This document shows, one piece after another, positions 44,420 to 57,531 of a DNA stretch of 64,000 bases (position 1 is its first letter; each line of letters begins with the position of its first letter). The stretch is from Toxoplasma gondii ME49 (lineage: Eukaryota > Apicomplexa > Conoidasida > Eucoccidiorida > Sarcocystidae). The translations under genes and the position numbers were made by a program. The notes under the pieces are model-generated. The model was not told where the DNA came from. It made no database searches and was given only the letters and a program-made list of their open reading frames with translations. Location of the stretch: NCBI RefSeq assembly GCF_000006565.2, contig NC_031480.1:78144-142143 (forward strand). The letters are read 5' to 3'.

Positions 44420-45095
44420 ATGAGTTTTTCCCTGCTCGTTTCGTGTCTTCGATCGCCGCCATTCCGACCTCGCTTTCTGTGGGGTTCTCCTCGCGCCTGT
44501 CGCCGCGTTCCAGAGGCTCGCTCGCCTTCGCGTCTTCTTTTTTCTGCCCAGCGTCGTCTCCCCTTCTCGCCGCGCGGTCCCCGTTTCTCCACCATGGCGT
44601 CTGGACGTCGCGCTGAGAAAGGTACGGTGGCGGCTCTCGCCACGGAGGAGAAGATTGGAGACCCGCATTTCCAGGTTTCGGAAAACTCCCCGTTTCTCCA
44701 GAAGCGTCTCCAAGTCTTCGAAGACCTCTACGAGAAACAGACTCGGCGCCTGAAAGAAAAACCGAGAAGAGAAATTTCCATCGAGCTCCCTGACGGATCC
44801 AAGAAGAGCGGCACAGCGTTCGAAACGAGTCCGTACGACGTCGCCCTGCAAATCTCCAAAGGTCTTGCCGAAGCCTCTCTCGTTGCTAAGGTAAAAGCCA
44901 CCATGCACTGCAACTTGTGGAAATACACAAACGCAGTCGAACATATAAATATACATATATATATATATATAGATGATATACTGTACAGTGTTGTCTACAC
45001 AAATATACACAGTTACATGCAGTTGTGCGTATGTGTAGGTATGTGCATGTACTGAGATATATGTAGAGATACATATATGTGTATATATATACGTA

Positions 45096-45126
<31 letters not shown>

Positions 45127-48100
45127 ATATGTGTGTTTGTATCCATGCGTGTATTCATGGATATGCAAGTCGTATATGCCGAGGTGCATGTGGATGCCCG
45201 ACAGGACGTCGATCAGATATTTTCTGATTATTTTTTTTCTTTCTGTTTCTTGGAGGCGCCATTTCTGTCTCTCGACCCGCCGGTGTCTCTCTTCTTCTTT
45301 TCTTGCTTTTGCCCGGCTCTGATCGATTCGGAGAGTCGCATTTTTCCGTACCGTCTATACGCGTTGCACAAAGCCGTTTCGCTTCTTCTTTTCATGTTTC
45401 GCCAGGTTTTGTACGAACAGCCGAGCGCGGAGTCGGAGGCCATCACGGCCGCAGACGACGAAGAGGAAGAGGAGGCAGAATGTCCCTGCGGCGAGCATGC
45501 AGAGGAGTCTCCCGCAGAAAAGTGGATTCTCTACGACATGAAACGTCCCCTCGAAGGCTCCTGCAGATTGCAGCTTCTCAAGTTCGACTCCGACGAGGCG
45601 AAGCATGTCTTTTGGCACTCCAGCGCTCACATTCTCGGTGAGAAAAGCAGCAAAACGTTTCGCCGGTGCTCTCCACTGAAGAAGTCTCGCCGACGTTCTT
45701 GTGTGAATTTCACAGACACGCACATGCACCTGCGTGTGTAAGGAAATCGATCAAGATCTATAAATTGAACATACACAAAAACGTATGAAAATCTGCAATT
45801 TAAAGGTATGCGCGTGCATATAAGTGCATGTAAGTGCATATAAGTTCATATAAGTGTGGTTAAACACATACAAACTGTTGAAAACATAGAAAAATATAAA
45901 TGGATGGAAAGCCATGTCACTGCACGCAAATGCTTGTGAATGTGGAGGGGCGATGCAGTTCGACCTTGCGGGTGCCCATGGCCCAATTTTTCTCTGCAGC
46001 TCTCTCTGAGTCAAGTTGGAAGCCGAGATGTCTCTCTTTCTCGTTTTTTTTTGAGTTTCTTTCAGTAGTTTATTTTTTCCATTTCACTAACTCACACGTA
46101 TCTCTCCGGAGAGTGTCTTTGTGCTCAAGGACGCGTTCGCGTTTTTTTCTTCACTGAAGCGTCCAGCCACTGTGCCCGGGAGTCTCTTCGAAAGTGTATC
46201 TCTCCCCAGTGCAGTTGAGCAGGCACGCAGCTGCTTCTTCGCGCGGCGGCTGCGGCCGTCGAGCTTCCCCGCTGCTCGATCGCGGACGCGTTTTTGTCGG
46301 GGGTGTGTGGTTCCAGGGCAGGCGATCGAAGCGACGTTCGGGGCACAGCTGACGGTCGGTCCGGCGCTGACGAACGGCTTTTACTACGATGCGTACATGG
46401 GAGATGCAAAGGTCACGGAGGAGAGTTACGGACGTCTCGAAGCAGCTGCTGCGGCAGTGATCAAGGAAGACCAGGCGTTTCGTCGCCTGGTCTGTTCGAA
46501 GGCCGAGGCGTTGGAGTTGTTTGCCGACAATCCTTTCAAAGTGCAGTTGATTGCGAGCAAGATTCCGGAGCACGGCTTGACGACGGTGTACTGCTGCGGG
46601 TCGCTGGTGGATCTTTGCCGCGGCCCTCACATCCCGTCGACCGGCAAGGTGAAGGCCTTCCAGGTGATCAAACACTCTGCGTCGTACTGGCTAGGTCGCC
46701 AGCACCTGGACTCTCTCCAGCGGGTGTACGGCGTCTCGTTCCCGGACAAAAAGTTGCTGAAGGACTATCTGAAGCTGCTCGAGGAGGCGAAGAAACGCGA
46801 TCACCGGGTGCTCGGGCAGAACCTGCACCTGTTCTTCTTCGACACGAACGTCTCGCCCGGCAGTTGCTTCTGGCTGCCTGACGGCGCGAAAGTCTACAAC
46901 AAGTTGTGCATGTTCATGCGCGAAGAGTACCGCTTCCGCGGCTTCCAAGAAGTGATTTCGCCAAACATCTTCAGCTGCGACCTGTGGAAGGTGTCTGGTC
47001 ACTACCAAAACTACAAGGAGAACATGTACTTGTTCGACGTGGAGGGCAAGGAGTGGGGACTGAAGCCGATGAACTGTCCTGGACACTGCATCATGTTCAA
47101 GCATTTGGCGCCTTCGTATCGGCAGTTGCCGCTGCGTCTCGCGGACTTTGGCGTCCTCCACCGCAACGAGCTGTCCGGGAGCTTGACGGGTCTGACGCGC
47201 GTGAGGCGGTTCCAGCAAGACGACGCTCACATCTTCTGTCGCCTGGACCAGGTCAAGGAGGAGGTCGCGGACGCGCTGAACTTCCTCTTCTTTGTCTACG
47301 ACCAGTTCGGCTTCTCGTTCGAACTCTTCCTCTCGACGCGACCTAAGAAGGCGCTCGGCGAGCGCGCGGTTTGGGACTCTGCGGAGGCCGCCTTGAAGGC
47401 CGCCCTCGAGGAAACAGGCCGCCCATGGCAACTGAATCCTGGAGACGGCGCGTTCTACGGACCGAAAATCGACATTCGCCTCTGGGATGCGCTGAAGCGC
47501 CCTCACCAGTGTGGAACGATTCAACTCGACTTCCAGCTGCCGATTCGCTTCAACTTGCAGTACCGCACGCAGGACGAGGCGGTCGCGGGCGCGCGCGACA
47601 AAGCTAAGGAAGACAAGGAGACGGGGGAGAAGCGAACAGACAGCGAGCACGAGCAGAAGGAAGAAGAAGCCTTCGGAGTCGAACTGCCTCTGAGGCCTGG
47701 CATGGCTCGACCAGTCATCATCCATCGAGCCATTCTCGGATCAATCGAACGCATGTGCGCCGTCGTCATCGAACACACCGGCGGCAAATTGCCCTTCTGG
47801 CTGTCGCCCAAACAGTGCATTGTCCTCCCCATCTCAGACAAAGTCAACGACTACGCCGCGTCCGTCAGGGATGTCCTCCACAGCTGTGGTACGTTGGCGG
47901 GGGTGCGGGTGAAGCAGGCAGAGCAGAAACGGAGAAAGGGATGGAACGTGCAAGAGGAGAGAAGGGGGAGGAAAAGATGAGCTGATTGGCGGTGTCGAGG
48001 AAAAAGAAAACGATATGTGAAGAATGCTGGAGAGAGCCGGGGATGGGGTACGAGGTGACGAACGGAAGAGTGTGCCCAAGGCTTTCAAGGCAAAACGCGG

Positions 48101-48422
48101 CTGGATCCTTCGTTGCGTTTCCTCAGGATATGAGGTCGGCCTCGATGTCTCCAACAACACCGTCAACAAGAAAATTCGAGAAGCACAACTGCAGCAGTGG
48201 AACTACCTCCTTGTTGTCGGAGAAAAGGAACGTGCAGACAAGACAGTGACTGTGCGAGATCGGGCTGACCCCGAACATCAGAAAGTTCTCTCCATGGAGG
48301 ACTTGCTGACGCTTTTCGAGAAACAAGGCATGCCCAACTCGAGAAAAACACTCACGGTACGTTCCACGCTGGCTTCACGATTCGGACCCGCAATCTCCAC
48401 ATATATGCATGCATATGTACAC

Positions 48423-48458
<36 letters not shown>

Positions 48459-49370
48459 GTTCCTTTATGTATGTATTTGGATATCTGGAGATATTGCGTT
48501 TTTCACGGGTCTGTGGGTGTGTCTACGTCTTTTTGAAATCGACGAACAAGCAGACGTCTGTGCGGCGAAGCATGTCGATCCGCAAACGTGTGGATGTTGA
48601 TGTTTTGTGCTGTTCGCTGGGTATGCTCTGGAGGGCAGGCGCTATGTGAGTTCTTGCCGACTGTGGCTCTTGTTTATTTGCGTCTCCTCTGGTGGAACAT
48701 TGTAGCGATTCGTTGTATTACACTTTTAATCTTGCCTTCTATAGGTTGTATTGTCATAGTTTTCCACATCTTCTACTTGCATTTAAAGGGTCCTAGCAAC
48801 CCTGCAGGTATTGACACCGCGCTTAACGTTGCCTTTTATCCTCATACGTTAAGGACAGATGCGAAATGTCCATCACATTTAATGGGGGGGGTGTGTGTTT
48901 CTCTGCGGGTCACTGCAGCTGGACGCGTGGAAGAAGAGTCAGCAGTAAAAGATCTGTGCAAGCTCGCGGAGAGCCTGGCGTCGCGATGACCGCCGGTGCC
49001 CGAGTTCTTCCGTCGACTCGCATTTTCGAGTTCGACCGGAACGGAGACTGTCTTTGACGAGTAGAGAGCCCGGGCGCAAACTCGGGCTTGCCTCTGTGCG
49101 CTGTGAGTTTCCGGAAGAGGCGTAGCATGTATCTCGAGTTTCTTTGTACGTACAGTTACACGGTAAACATGGAAAGCATGTAAAGGAGCGTGTCTGCATG
49201 CACCGGTGTATTCTGTTGTCGGTGCCGTTAGTGCGTCGGCGTCCGGCTGTCTCCCGTGCATGTTTTTAGTGAAACCATTGTTGCAGGAGCCGGCCGCCCT
49301 CTGTCGGCAAGAACGCGAATTTCAGCGTTTCTCGGTTTTCGTCCAGAAACAAAGCTGCCGTTCCCCGTAG
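44420..49370 (+). CDS. Threonyl-tRNA synthetase, probable dual-targeted
   Basis: This class II synthetase charges tRNA-Thr. Exons: 44420-44890, 45406-45637, 46317-47888, 48127-48356 and 49287-49370; all junctions keep phase. Seen in order: TGS domain ([10 protein letters not shown]), an acidic insert ([10 protein letters not shown]), the editing domain with HSSAH and DLCRGPH, motif 1 region ([10 protein letters not shown]), the zinc-site NCPGHC, motif 2 (VLHRNELSG...[11 protein letters not shown]), a charged insert of about 40 residues after QYRTQDE, motif 3 ([16 protein letters not shown]) and the anticodon domain ([34 protein letters not shown]). Two in-frame ATGs exist. 44420 gives 862 residues with an Arg/Ser-rich leader starting [10 protein letters not shown]; its context is poor (T at -3). 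44594 gives 804 residues starting MASGRR, in a strong context (ACCATGG). The last exon ([18 protein letters not shown]) is short and less certain. Confidence 0.93.
44594..44596 (+). promoter_or_regulatory. Second, strong-context start codon of ThrRS
   Basis: CCACCATGG, with A at -3 and G at +4, lies 58 codons downstream of and in frame with the weaker ATG at 44420. Initiation here would remove the leader and give a cytosolic enzyme. Confidence 0.65.
44940..45140. repeat. TA microsatellites in ThrRS intron 1
   Basis: TA runs at about 44945-44972 and 45055-45137 lie in the 515-base intron between exons 44420-44890 and 45406-45637. Another lies at about 48415-48470 in the last intron. Confidence 0.8.
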
Positions 49371-52300
49371 GAGTCTTGGAGTTGTCAAGGGGATGCTTGT
49401 AACGCAACGCCTCACATCAAACGGCTGTATTTTTCGTGTGGTGACTTTGACTCGCGCCGGCCGCTCTGCCCAACAGAACGGACGCTGTCGGAGATCCGCT
49501 GCGCTCGAGAAAGCAACGCGAATCCAGGTGGCATCCTTAAGAGACGCAACGCAAGCGAGAGGCGATTCTCCAACACAGGATTCACAGGCGTTTTAGACAC
49601 GATTCACTTACGGTGACGCCTGAATAGACATCCACACGATAGAACACCTTCACGCATGTGGCGGTTGGTTTCTTGCAGACAGGCAGAAAAGGAAGCAGCA
49701 GGGAAGTCATGGGTGAGCGCTGGAGCCCTGGAAGTGGTTGACTGGAAAGCTGACTTCGTGGCCAACTTGCGAAGGTCTCGGGGTGAGAAAGTGCTGCGAT
49801 GCAGCCGGGAGCATTCCTGCAAAGGCTGTGAAACAATATCACCGCGCCGAACACCGCTTCCTCTCGACCGAAAAAAAAACGAACAGAAACTCTCGTGCGC
49901 AAGAGAAAAGGCATGTCCCGTTCTTTCTGTGTCGTCATGTGGACTTTCCACGTGTTCCCTTGAGCCCCGGTGCACAGTAGGCATGCATGCCGCCGGGGAT
50001 TAAAGCGACCGATTTGATGCTCCAATGTCGCCTACGAGATTTTGTGTCGAGACGGAAGTCGGGAGTTTCGTCAGATTTTCGCCTCTGCGTTAAACCTTAG
50101 ATTCAATGCACGCACTCTGACACGTGAGCTCGAGTCGTCTCGACTCCCTTTTCAGCGGTGAACGCACCACATCCACGAGTTTTCTGTTCGGAATTGTTAG
50201 CTCGCATATTTGCCAAGTTCAGTGGAGGACACAAAAGCTCCAGTGGTCCTGGTTTGCTCCCCGCTAAGCAGTGGTCGCCGGCGTTACCGCCATGGAATTG
50301 CAACATGTCTCTGTGTTGTTTCTCAGAGCACGTCGCTGAAACCTGCCGGTGTGTGTGTGCGTGTATGTCCGGTCCATGAAAGCATCTTCTCAACTCAACA
50401 GAGTCGCCCTTGGCAGCAGAGTGGAAAAGGGGTCTGGTGGAGAGTCGATAACTGCTCCCGCGCTGCGGTCGGGAGAAGCACTGCGTCCCGCAGGAGAGGG
50501 TTCTTTGCTGCTCTGAGTGGAGTCATGTGTTGCAGGCAATTCGTTTTCAGGGGCACCGCGCCTCTTCACAGAGCGAACAGCCTTGGAAGAATGCGATGCC
50601 AAGCGAGTTCCGAAAACGCTTGGACGGCTACCCCCGATCCCGCCTCTCTGTGCGCTACTTGAGTCAGGGATCTTTGGAAACGAATTCAGAGGTCACTCTC
50701 TTTGCAGCAAACAGAGGACGCCAGTGAGCATGACTCGTCGCGCAGCTGGTTGCCTTTTGCTGGGCATCGCGAAAAAGGGAGTGGCTGACGAGATCTCCGG
50801 TGTTTTACGAGAAACAGGGCATCGGAGAGAGACGAAGAACTCGCAAGTTCTGGAGTTTTTTTGCGATTCCAGCGGTTTCTCGTCATCTTGGTCGCCTCCT
50901 TCTGAAAGTTGCCTGACGCCGGGTGACGGTGTGGTCCTCAAACAAGAGGGCGTGCGACTGGTCTGGAAGCGGGAGGCGAGCAAAGGGTCACGCAGAACCA
51001 ACAAGGGGAAAAGAACAGGACACACAAGTACACAAATCGCAATCGAACGAATTTTCGTTCGTGTTCTTTCGCTAGGAGTGTGAATTTCTCGCGACAGCAG
51101 CACGCCTTCATCGTACATGGGGTCTCTCACCTCCTCTTACGGTCGGCGTGAAGAAGCCGCTCGACCAGGTCCAACGCTTCCTCGCTTGCAGTTAGAACAA
51201 CCCGCCTCAGAGGACTTCCTGGGTTCTGGATAACCGCAAACACAGTTTGACAAAGATTGGCCGGAAAAAGTCTTCCCAACAGATAACACGTCGACACAGA
51301 AACAGGGGGTTCTAAATCGTGCCAGGTGATGCAGTGGACACGTACGCGTACTGTTTTAGGTGCATCTGAACCCTGAGGAACAGCGCCTCTAAACACCGAT
51401 ACAGATATATCTATATCTATATATGTATGTATATATATATATATATATGTATATATCTGTGTCTATAAATATATATTTACACGTGGCCAAGGGGCATTCA
51501 AAACGCAGAAAAATCGAGACTTGCAATATACAAAAAATCGCCGAAGCTGGGCCAGTTCCTTGTGGCGAACCGGCGGCTTGGCCACTGTCTCGCATCTTCT
51601 TCAAGAAGGTGTAGTTTCAGGAAACGTCCGCGGGTGTTCCTCCTGAAGATGACAGCACAAGCTGTAAACAAAGACAGTACATGTTCTAGGTTTAATCTCT
51701 GTGCCCTTCGTGCACGCTCAAAACAGCCAGCAACTGCGCCATCCCTTCTGTGAGGATGTTCGAGATGGACTCGCAGGAGCTCGCCATGCACCAGTCGTCT
51801 GCACACCAAACAAGCACTAGGAAAAGTGTGCACGGAGTGAAAGTAATGAAGCTAAAACGCAGTCGAGTGTTCAGACAACCAGGCAGGACTGAGTGCCCAC
51901 GCTGAAGTTGAAAAGTTATGGATCGCAGATCCGTGAGCTAGCTGGACACAAGGTATTCGACAAGCATGCCAAGAGGTATTGAACAAGAAAACGCCACGTT
52001 TTTGCTCGTCTTGCAGATGATTCAGAAAAACGAAGAGTCGTCCGAACGGTAACACATCGGGGGAGAGGCGGCGAAAAGCGATGGTACAAATCGCATACCT
52101 GATGGAGAGCTGCTAGAGAACGGCAAAGGAACAGGCGAGTGCTCTTCTCCCAGGTATCCTGTTCCTTCCAACTGCGAAGCGATGTGTCACTGGGCTATTT
52201 ACACTGCTGTGGGTTTCAGTCGTGAAACTGTCGGTGCTACCGTGGCGACCTTTAACTTGGGGAGTTCTCGCTCCAGCTACATCGATGGCTGCACCCCCAA

Positions 52301-54382
52301 AATAGTCACCTCCAGGGTAGCCACGGGAGCTGTGGATTCCTCTACCATGGACGAGGGTTTCGTTAGACGCAGACGAAACGAAGAAAGCAAGTCTGAGAAG
52401 TGACGCCAGATTGCCATCGCAAAACCTAGGACACTGTCGAAAAAGGACTTCGGAGGTTCGCCAGTACCACCGTGCCTCGTTTCCCCCACGCTCAGCTTCT
52501 TCGGCACCTCCCTCCGTTTCCCCTCAGAGAAAGAAAACAGAGGAGCGAAAAACGCAAGAAAAATATAGAGATTGCTGTGTGCCTAGACTCTCCTTTCTCC
52601 GCTCAAGTGGAAGAAGACCAAGTGAAAGTGGAGAGAAAGAATGAAAAGTGTCTGTCTTCCGACGATCCGGTACGGAGCGTACCGCGCAATCTTCTGTGTG
52701 TCACTCGCGCTTCGTGAGCTTTCTACGCACAGAAAATGAGGTGGAAAGCAAAACTTTCCCGAAGCACAAAAACCAGTAAGTGGTGCCTGTCGTTAGAGCG
52801 AAACGGTAGCTTCACTTCCACGCAAACCGCGACTCCCCTGACCCTCGAAGTCGACTCTCAGACTCACACGCTACAAGGAAAGACAGCCGAACGACCCCAA
52901 AAGCGTGGAAGCTATCCATTTGCCTTGAGCAGCAAATTAGTGCACTCCAAATCGACGTAAGACAGTAGCGCTTGCATATCAGTTTTTATTTTCCTCCGTT
53001 TCCTCCTCTGAAGAGTGTCTCGGAGGGATAGCGACACAACGAGGAACGTCGAAACCTGCAAAGCAGTGTGCGGCGCGTCTGGTCCGGTATCACCCTTCCA
53101 GCTGTTGCGTCCATCATTCTAGATTTCCTTTTCAAATTTGTCTCGTGGCAGAAACAGCTCTTTTTGCCGAGTGCCGCGAGGGGATCGACCGACAAGGCAT
53201 TCAGCAGCTATGGGAAGTGGTGTCTTCTCGAAGAACTGTTGACGGCTGAGCGGGTCTCTACCAACGAAGCTGCTTCACAACTGACTGTCGAAAGGCCGCA
53301 TCCCTAAACCTCGCTAGCAACGCTCTCGTAGATGGTGTGACTCTCGCCAGAATGGAAACGTATCCTTATGGCTATCTTCAAGCAAAGTCTTCTTTGCTGT
53401 CAAAGCCACGAGAACTCTGACAAAGCCACTGTTTTCCCTGAGCTGGCGCCATCTCGCCTTCCCCTCTGCATGTTCCACGGAGGTCGGAAGGTGACAAACA
53501 GCATTAGACTATGGAAAACGACGAAAGACCGTCACGAGTGTAGGTCCGCTGGTGCAGAATAGCAAACGCAGTGCCAGTAAATGGATTTAAAAAGCACGAA
53601 TCGACTTGTGTGTGACTTTCAGTGGAGGAAATCGAGAGCACCAAGGCTGGGAAGCTGGGACGTCTGCACAGTTCTTCACCGACAATCAGGCGCTCCGTCT
53701 TCGTCAGTCTATCCAGTTGTTCTCTGATTTTTCTCCGAAAAAACGGAAATTCGACAAGGTGCTTCCTAGCTGGCGCCCGTTTCTCTCCTCGCATGCACCG
53801 AAACGTCATTTGCTTCGATGGCAGCCTCGACTCGGCACCGAGACCTCTTAGCTAGCCCTCGGCCCAGGCGTAGCTCAGTGTGTCCACGCCAACCGGCACA
53901 ACTAGAGAGGCTGGCGAACGAAGAAAATGTGGAGATCGCAAGAGAGTTCGAAGTTCCCCTCGGGCGTTTGTCTGAATCCAGTGGAAAGGAGAGATTTTCA
54001 AGTGGAAGGGCAGTGCGAAGAGAGGGAAGAACGGCGAAACGCCCAGAAACGCGCAAGGAAAACGACGGGTCGCCAGCGAGACGGGTCGGGGAGAGCGCGA
54101 GCACCCAGTTCACACTCGCGCGAGCCAGATCGCGGTTTTCATTTTTTTTTGCAACTGAGACACGTGACATCTATGTTGAGCGCCTCCGCTTTGGTGGATC
54201 ATTTTTTGTCTTCTGCCGAAAAGGTCCCCGCATTTCCACGGCCTCGATGCGAGCTCGTCTCCGGCGTTGCTCGGGGCTTTGGCCACCCCAAAAACACCAG
54301 GACTCCGCATAGGTTTTTCTCTCGAGGACTCTGAGTCGGTGTTTCTCTCCACCGGGACTTGTCGTCGGTTTTCCTCTTCACG
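49371..54382. other. 5-kb intergenic region upstream of the SWEET gene
   Basis: No gene was supported. Open frames are short (the longest about 190 codons at 50517-51083 and 164 codons at 53818-54312) and carry no domain. A TA microsatellite lies at 51405-51475. The last few hundred bases before 54383 probably hold the promoter and 5'UTR of the SWEET gene. Confidence 0.5.
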
Positions 54383-55532
54383 ATGTCGCTCGCGAACGGC
54401 GCTCCTCGCGGGAGGAGGAGAGGAGTTCCTCTCCTCTTTCTCTTCGCTCTGCTCTCCCTTTCTCTCTTCAACTCCAGTCTTTGGCCAGTCGCTCCCCGCG
54501 CCGCTCTGCTCGCCGTACACGCGACTCAACTGAGAAGCAGATCCAGCTCTGCAAGCGAAGGTGATCGCTCCCCAGCGTCGCCTCCGCCTGCCGGCGCACC
54601 GGCCCCCACGGATGCTGTTCTTCCAGTCATCTCGCCGACGTCTCCTGTCTCCTCTGCCTTCTCTGCCTCTCCCCCTTCACCTCCTTTATCTCCTCCGTCT
54701 GTCGCGTCTCCTTCTCCCAGCGTTGTTGAGGGCGGCGAGACTCGCCAGGCGGTTGTCTCGGCAGAGAGGCCCGCGTCTCTGCCCTCGTCTCTGCCCTCGT
54801 CTGTGCTGCCGATGCCTCTCAACACGGCTGGCCTCTCCCCTTCTTCTCCCTCTTCTCCTCTCCCTTCTTCCTCGTTTCCTCTCTCTCCGTCTCCTTCTCC
54901 CTCTCTCTCTCTCTCTTCTTCTCTACCTTCTGCTGCTGCTGCTCCCGTCGCCGAGGGCGCCGGTGGGGAGGACGCTCCGCTTTTTCCTCGAGAGCAGCAA
55001 GTGACGTTCTGGTCGATTTTGGTGTCTCCGTTGACGGCTTTCCCCGCCTTTCTTGCGTCTCGTCTCCTGTGGCTGATGAAAGTTCTCGCAGTCTTATCAG
55101 CGGTCGTCATGCTGCTCTCGCCGCTGCCGACAATCATTCGCATCAAGGCATGTCGCAGCACAGCCGAGCTCCAGGGACTCCCGTACGTCATGTTGCTGCT
55201 CTCTGCGATCATTTGGTTGGTCTACGGCGTTCTGCGGAGGGACATCGTCCTCCTTGCGCCGAATCTCTGCGGCTTCTTCCTCTCGCTGTGGTACGTCCAC
55301 GTCTTTCGCAAGTTCTGCAAACATCCACAGCAAGCGCAACTGCTGCGCGTCTACGTCCTCCTCAGCGGCCTTCTTCTCCTCGGCATCTTCCTCACTTCTC
55401 TCTTCCTTGGATTCGACGGTGCCACGAAGCTCGTCGGTCTCGCCGCAGGTTAGAAAAAAACCTACGAAACACCTCGTCTCTTCCTTTCAAAGATGGGCAT
55501 ATACATACATACATCTATGCATATACATATAC

Positions 55533-55568
<36 letters not shown>

Positions 55569-55766
55569 ATACATTCACATACATATATATTTACGCATAT
55601 ATATATATATATATATATATACATTCACATACATATATATTTACGCATATATATATATATATATATATACGTATATATATAATACACACATTTGTGTCTG
55701 TTTTTGTATATATAGGTGTGCATTTGTCTACTAGCATGCAGTTCATATATATATATATATATATGC

Positions 55767-55802
<36 letters not shown>

Positions 55803-57531
55803 ATATGGAGAGAGAGAGGTACCTGAATGCGTGATGTGAAGGAGCAGGTGTGAGGGTGGATAGGCGAGGACAGGGCATCTACTTCTTTTTCAGTGGATGG
55901 AGTTTTGGGGTGTGGAGGCAGGATCGAGCCGCCGCATCTGCGTTGCTCGAAAATGCTAACTTCGACAGGCGTTGTGAGGCGTTTTCTTGTCTGCATCTCT
56001 CTTTCGCAGTGTCTCCGGTAGGAGTCTGCAACAGTCTGGTGGAGGGAGAAGACTGTCCAGCTGCGTGGATTCACTGGTGTTCGGCTGCATTTTTGTTTCA
56101 ACTCTGTTCCAGTTCGTTCCATCTGTGCGTCATGTGCGACGCGGAAACTTCCCGGTTGTCGGTGGGCGCTGTATGGGGAAGCGAGCACTGTCGCTACACC
56201 CCATGTTTATGCTCATCGAGAGGTTTCTTTTCGTTTTCTGTGTTCAGCGGTGATCAACGTCTTCAGTTATGTGGCGCCTTTGTCGGCGTTGCGGGTGATC
56301 TTGCGCGAGAAGAGCACGGCATGTTTGCCGGTTGAAGTTTCAGTTGGAAACTGGATTTGCAGTTCCCTGTGGCTTTTCTACGGATGGCTTAGTGAAGACC
56401 TTTTCATTCTCCTGCCCAACCTCATCGGTACGTGGAGAATCTTTCGTTTTCGTCAGTCTCGCTGTCTTTCTGCAGTCTTCCCCGTGTGTTTATTCTTTCT
56501 TGGTTTTTTCTCTTTCTCCAGGGATTCTTCGCCTCCGTCTTCTCTTCCACCGCTTCTCCCTGCCGCTTGTCTCTTTCTTCCTCGTCGTGTGCGCGTGTGC
56601 GCTTCTTCTCTCTTCTCGCTTGTCTTCACTGACGTCTGGCCATCCCGTTCGTTCCTGCGTGCCTCGAGTTCCGTCACTCGCCGTCTCCTTTGCTTCTCTC
56701 CTCGCTCGTACTTTGGTTGATCTCTTCTTCCTTCTCTTGCGCGTTGCTGTCCTTTCTCTTTGCTTCACAGGAACCATCGTAGGATGCGCTCAGCTGGCGT
56801 TGTTGGCGATGTACCCTCCCCCGTCTCGCCGTGGGTTCTCAGTGTTGGGCGGGAGCAGCTGCAGTCGTCCGTATCGACCTCCGGCCTGTTCGGCGCCTGC
56901 AGTGGACGAGGCTTTTTCTCCGTCAGTCTTGTCTCCCTCATATGGATCTTCTTCTCACGTTCGCTCTTCTTTCTCTCCGTTGTCTGCGTCCTCTCCCCAC
57001 TGCCTCTCGCCGTCCGCGTCGTTCGCCTCCGGGGGAGCCGGCAGTGTGGCGAGCACGGCCGCTTCGCTCGAAGAGCAGCGCCTCGCGCGTTCTTCGGGGA
57101 CGCCCGACAAGCCTGCGTTCATCCCAGAGAACGCCTCGGTCTGCGCAAATGCGCCGTCTCTCCCCACACATGAGATGCTTTTGCGAGACTGGCAGCAGCG
57201 CCTGTTGCGAGCGAAGGAAGAGGAGCGCGAGGGATGGCAACCTCCAGGAGAGCGCGAAGAAGGCGCGTTTCTCGAATCCGATGAGCAAGGCAATCCATGC
57301 TTCAGTCGACCGAGTCCAGTGCGGTCAACAGGACTCGAAAAGGTCGAGGAGATGGCCGGCGGCTTCGACTTTTGCGGGGGTGCAGGCGATTCGTGGAAGA
57401 AACAGCGAAGTCCCGAGGGTGGACAGGTCCGCCAAGTCGCCTACGCCACTCTCGAAGAAGCCGAAAATGCGGTGTCTGCCGCATACGGCGAATTCCCCGG
57501 CCGCGGGGAGGCTTTCGTCCGGGCGGCATAG
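54383..57531 (+). CDS. SWEET-family (MtN3/saliva) sugar transporter
   Basis: SWEETs are seven-helix uniporters that move sugars down their gradient, built from two three-helix repeats and a linker helix. Exons 54383-55448, about 56010-56033, 56248-56427 and 56771-57531 (TAG) give about 676 residues. Repeat 1: [40 protein letters not shown] and [19 protein letters not shown]; linker helix [20 protein letters not shown]. Repeat 2: [37 protein letters not shown] and [20 protein letters not shown]. The paired PN motifs (APNL, LPNL) that line the sugar site are both present. Unlike plant or animal SWEETs (about 220-300 residues) it has a ~200-residue Ser/Pro-rich N-terminal part with its own hydrophobic leader ([13 protein letters not shown]) and a ~240-residue hydrophilic C-terminal tail. 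The 24-base second exon was inferred from phase and helix spacing and needs cDNA support; the other exons are secure. Confidence 0.88.
55501..55802. repeat. TA microsatellite complex in SWEET intron 1
   Basis: Within it, a unit of about 50 bases (CATTCACATACATATATATT...TTTACGCA plus a TA run) is present twice in tandem at about 55570-55668. A pure TA/TG block follows at 55747-55800. Confidence 0.85.

Noticed and set aside
46691..47725. 344-codon open frame on the minus strand
   Set aside because: It lies exactly opposite the catalytic exon of ThrRS; it is a GC-rich code shadow.
50517..51083. 188-codon open frame upstream of the SWEET gene
   Set aside because: No domain, unremarkable composition and no supporting splice sites.
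54526..55212. 228-codon minus-strand frame rich in Glu and Gly
   Set aside because: Antisense of the Ser/Pro-rich part and first helices of the SWEET gene.
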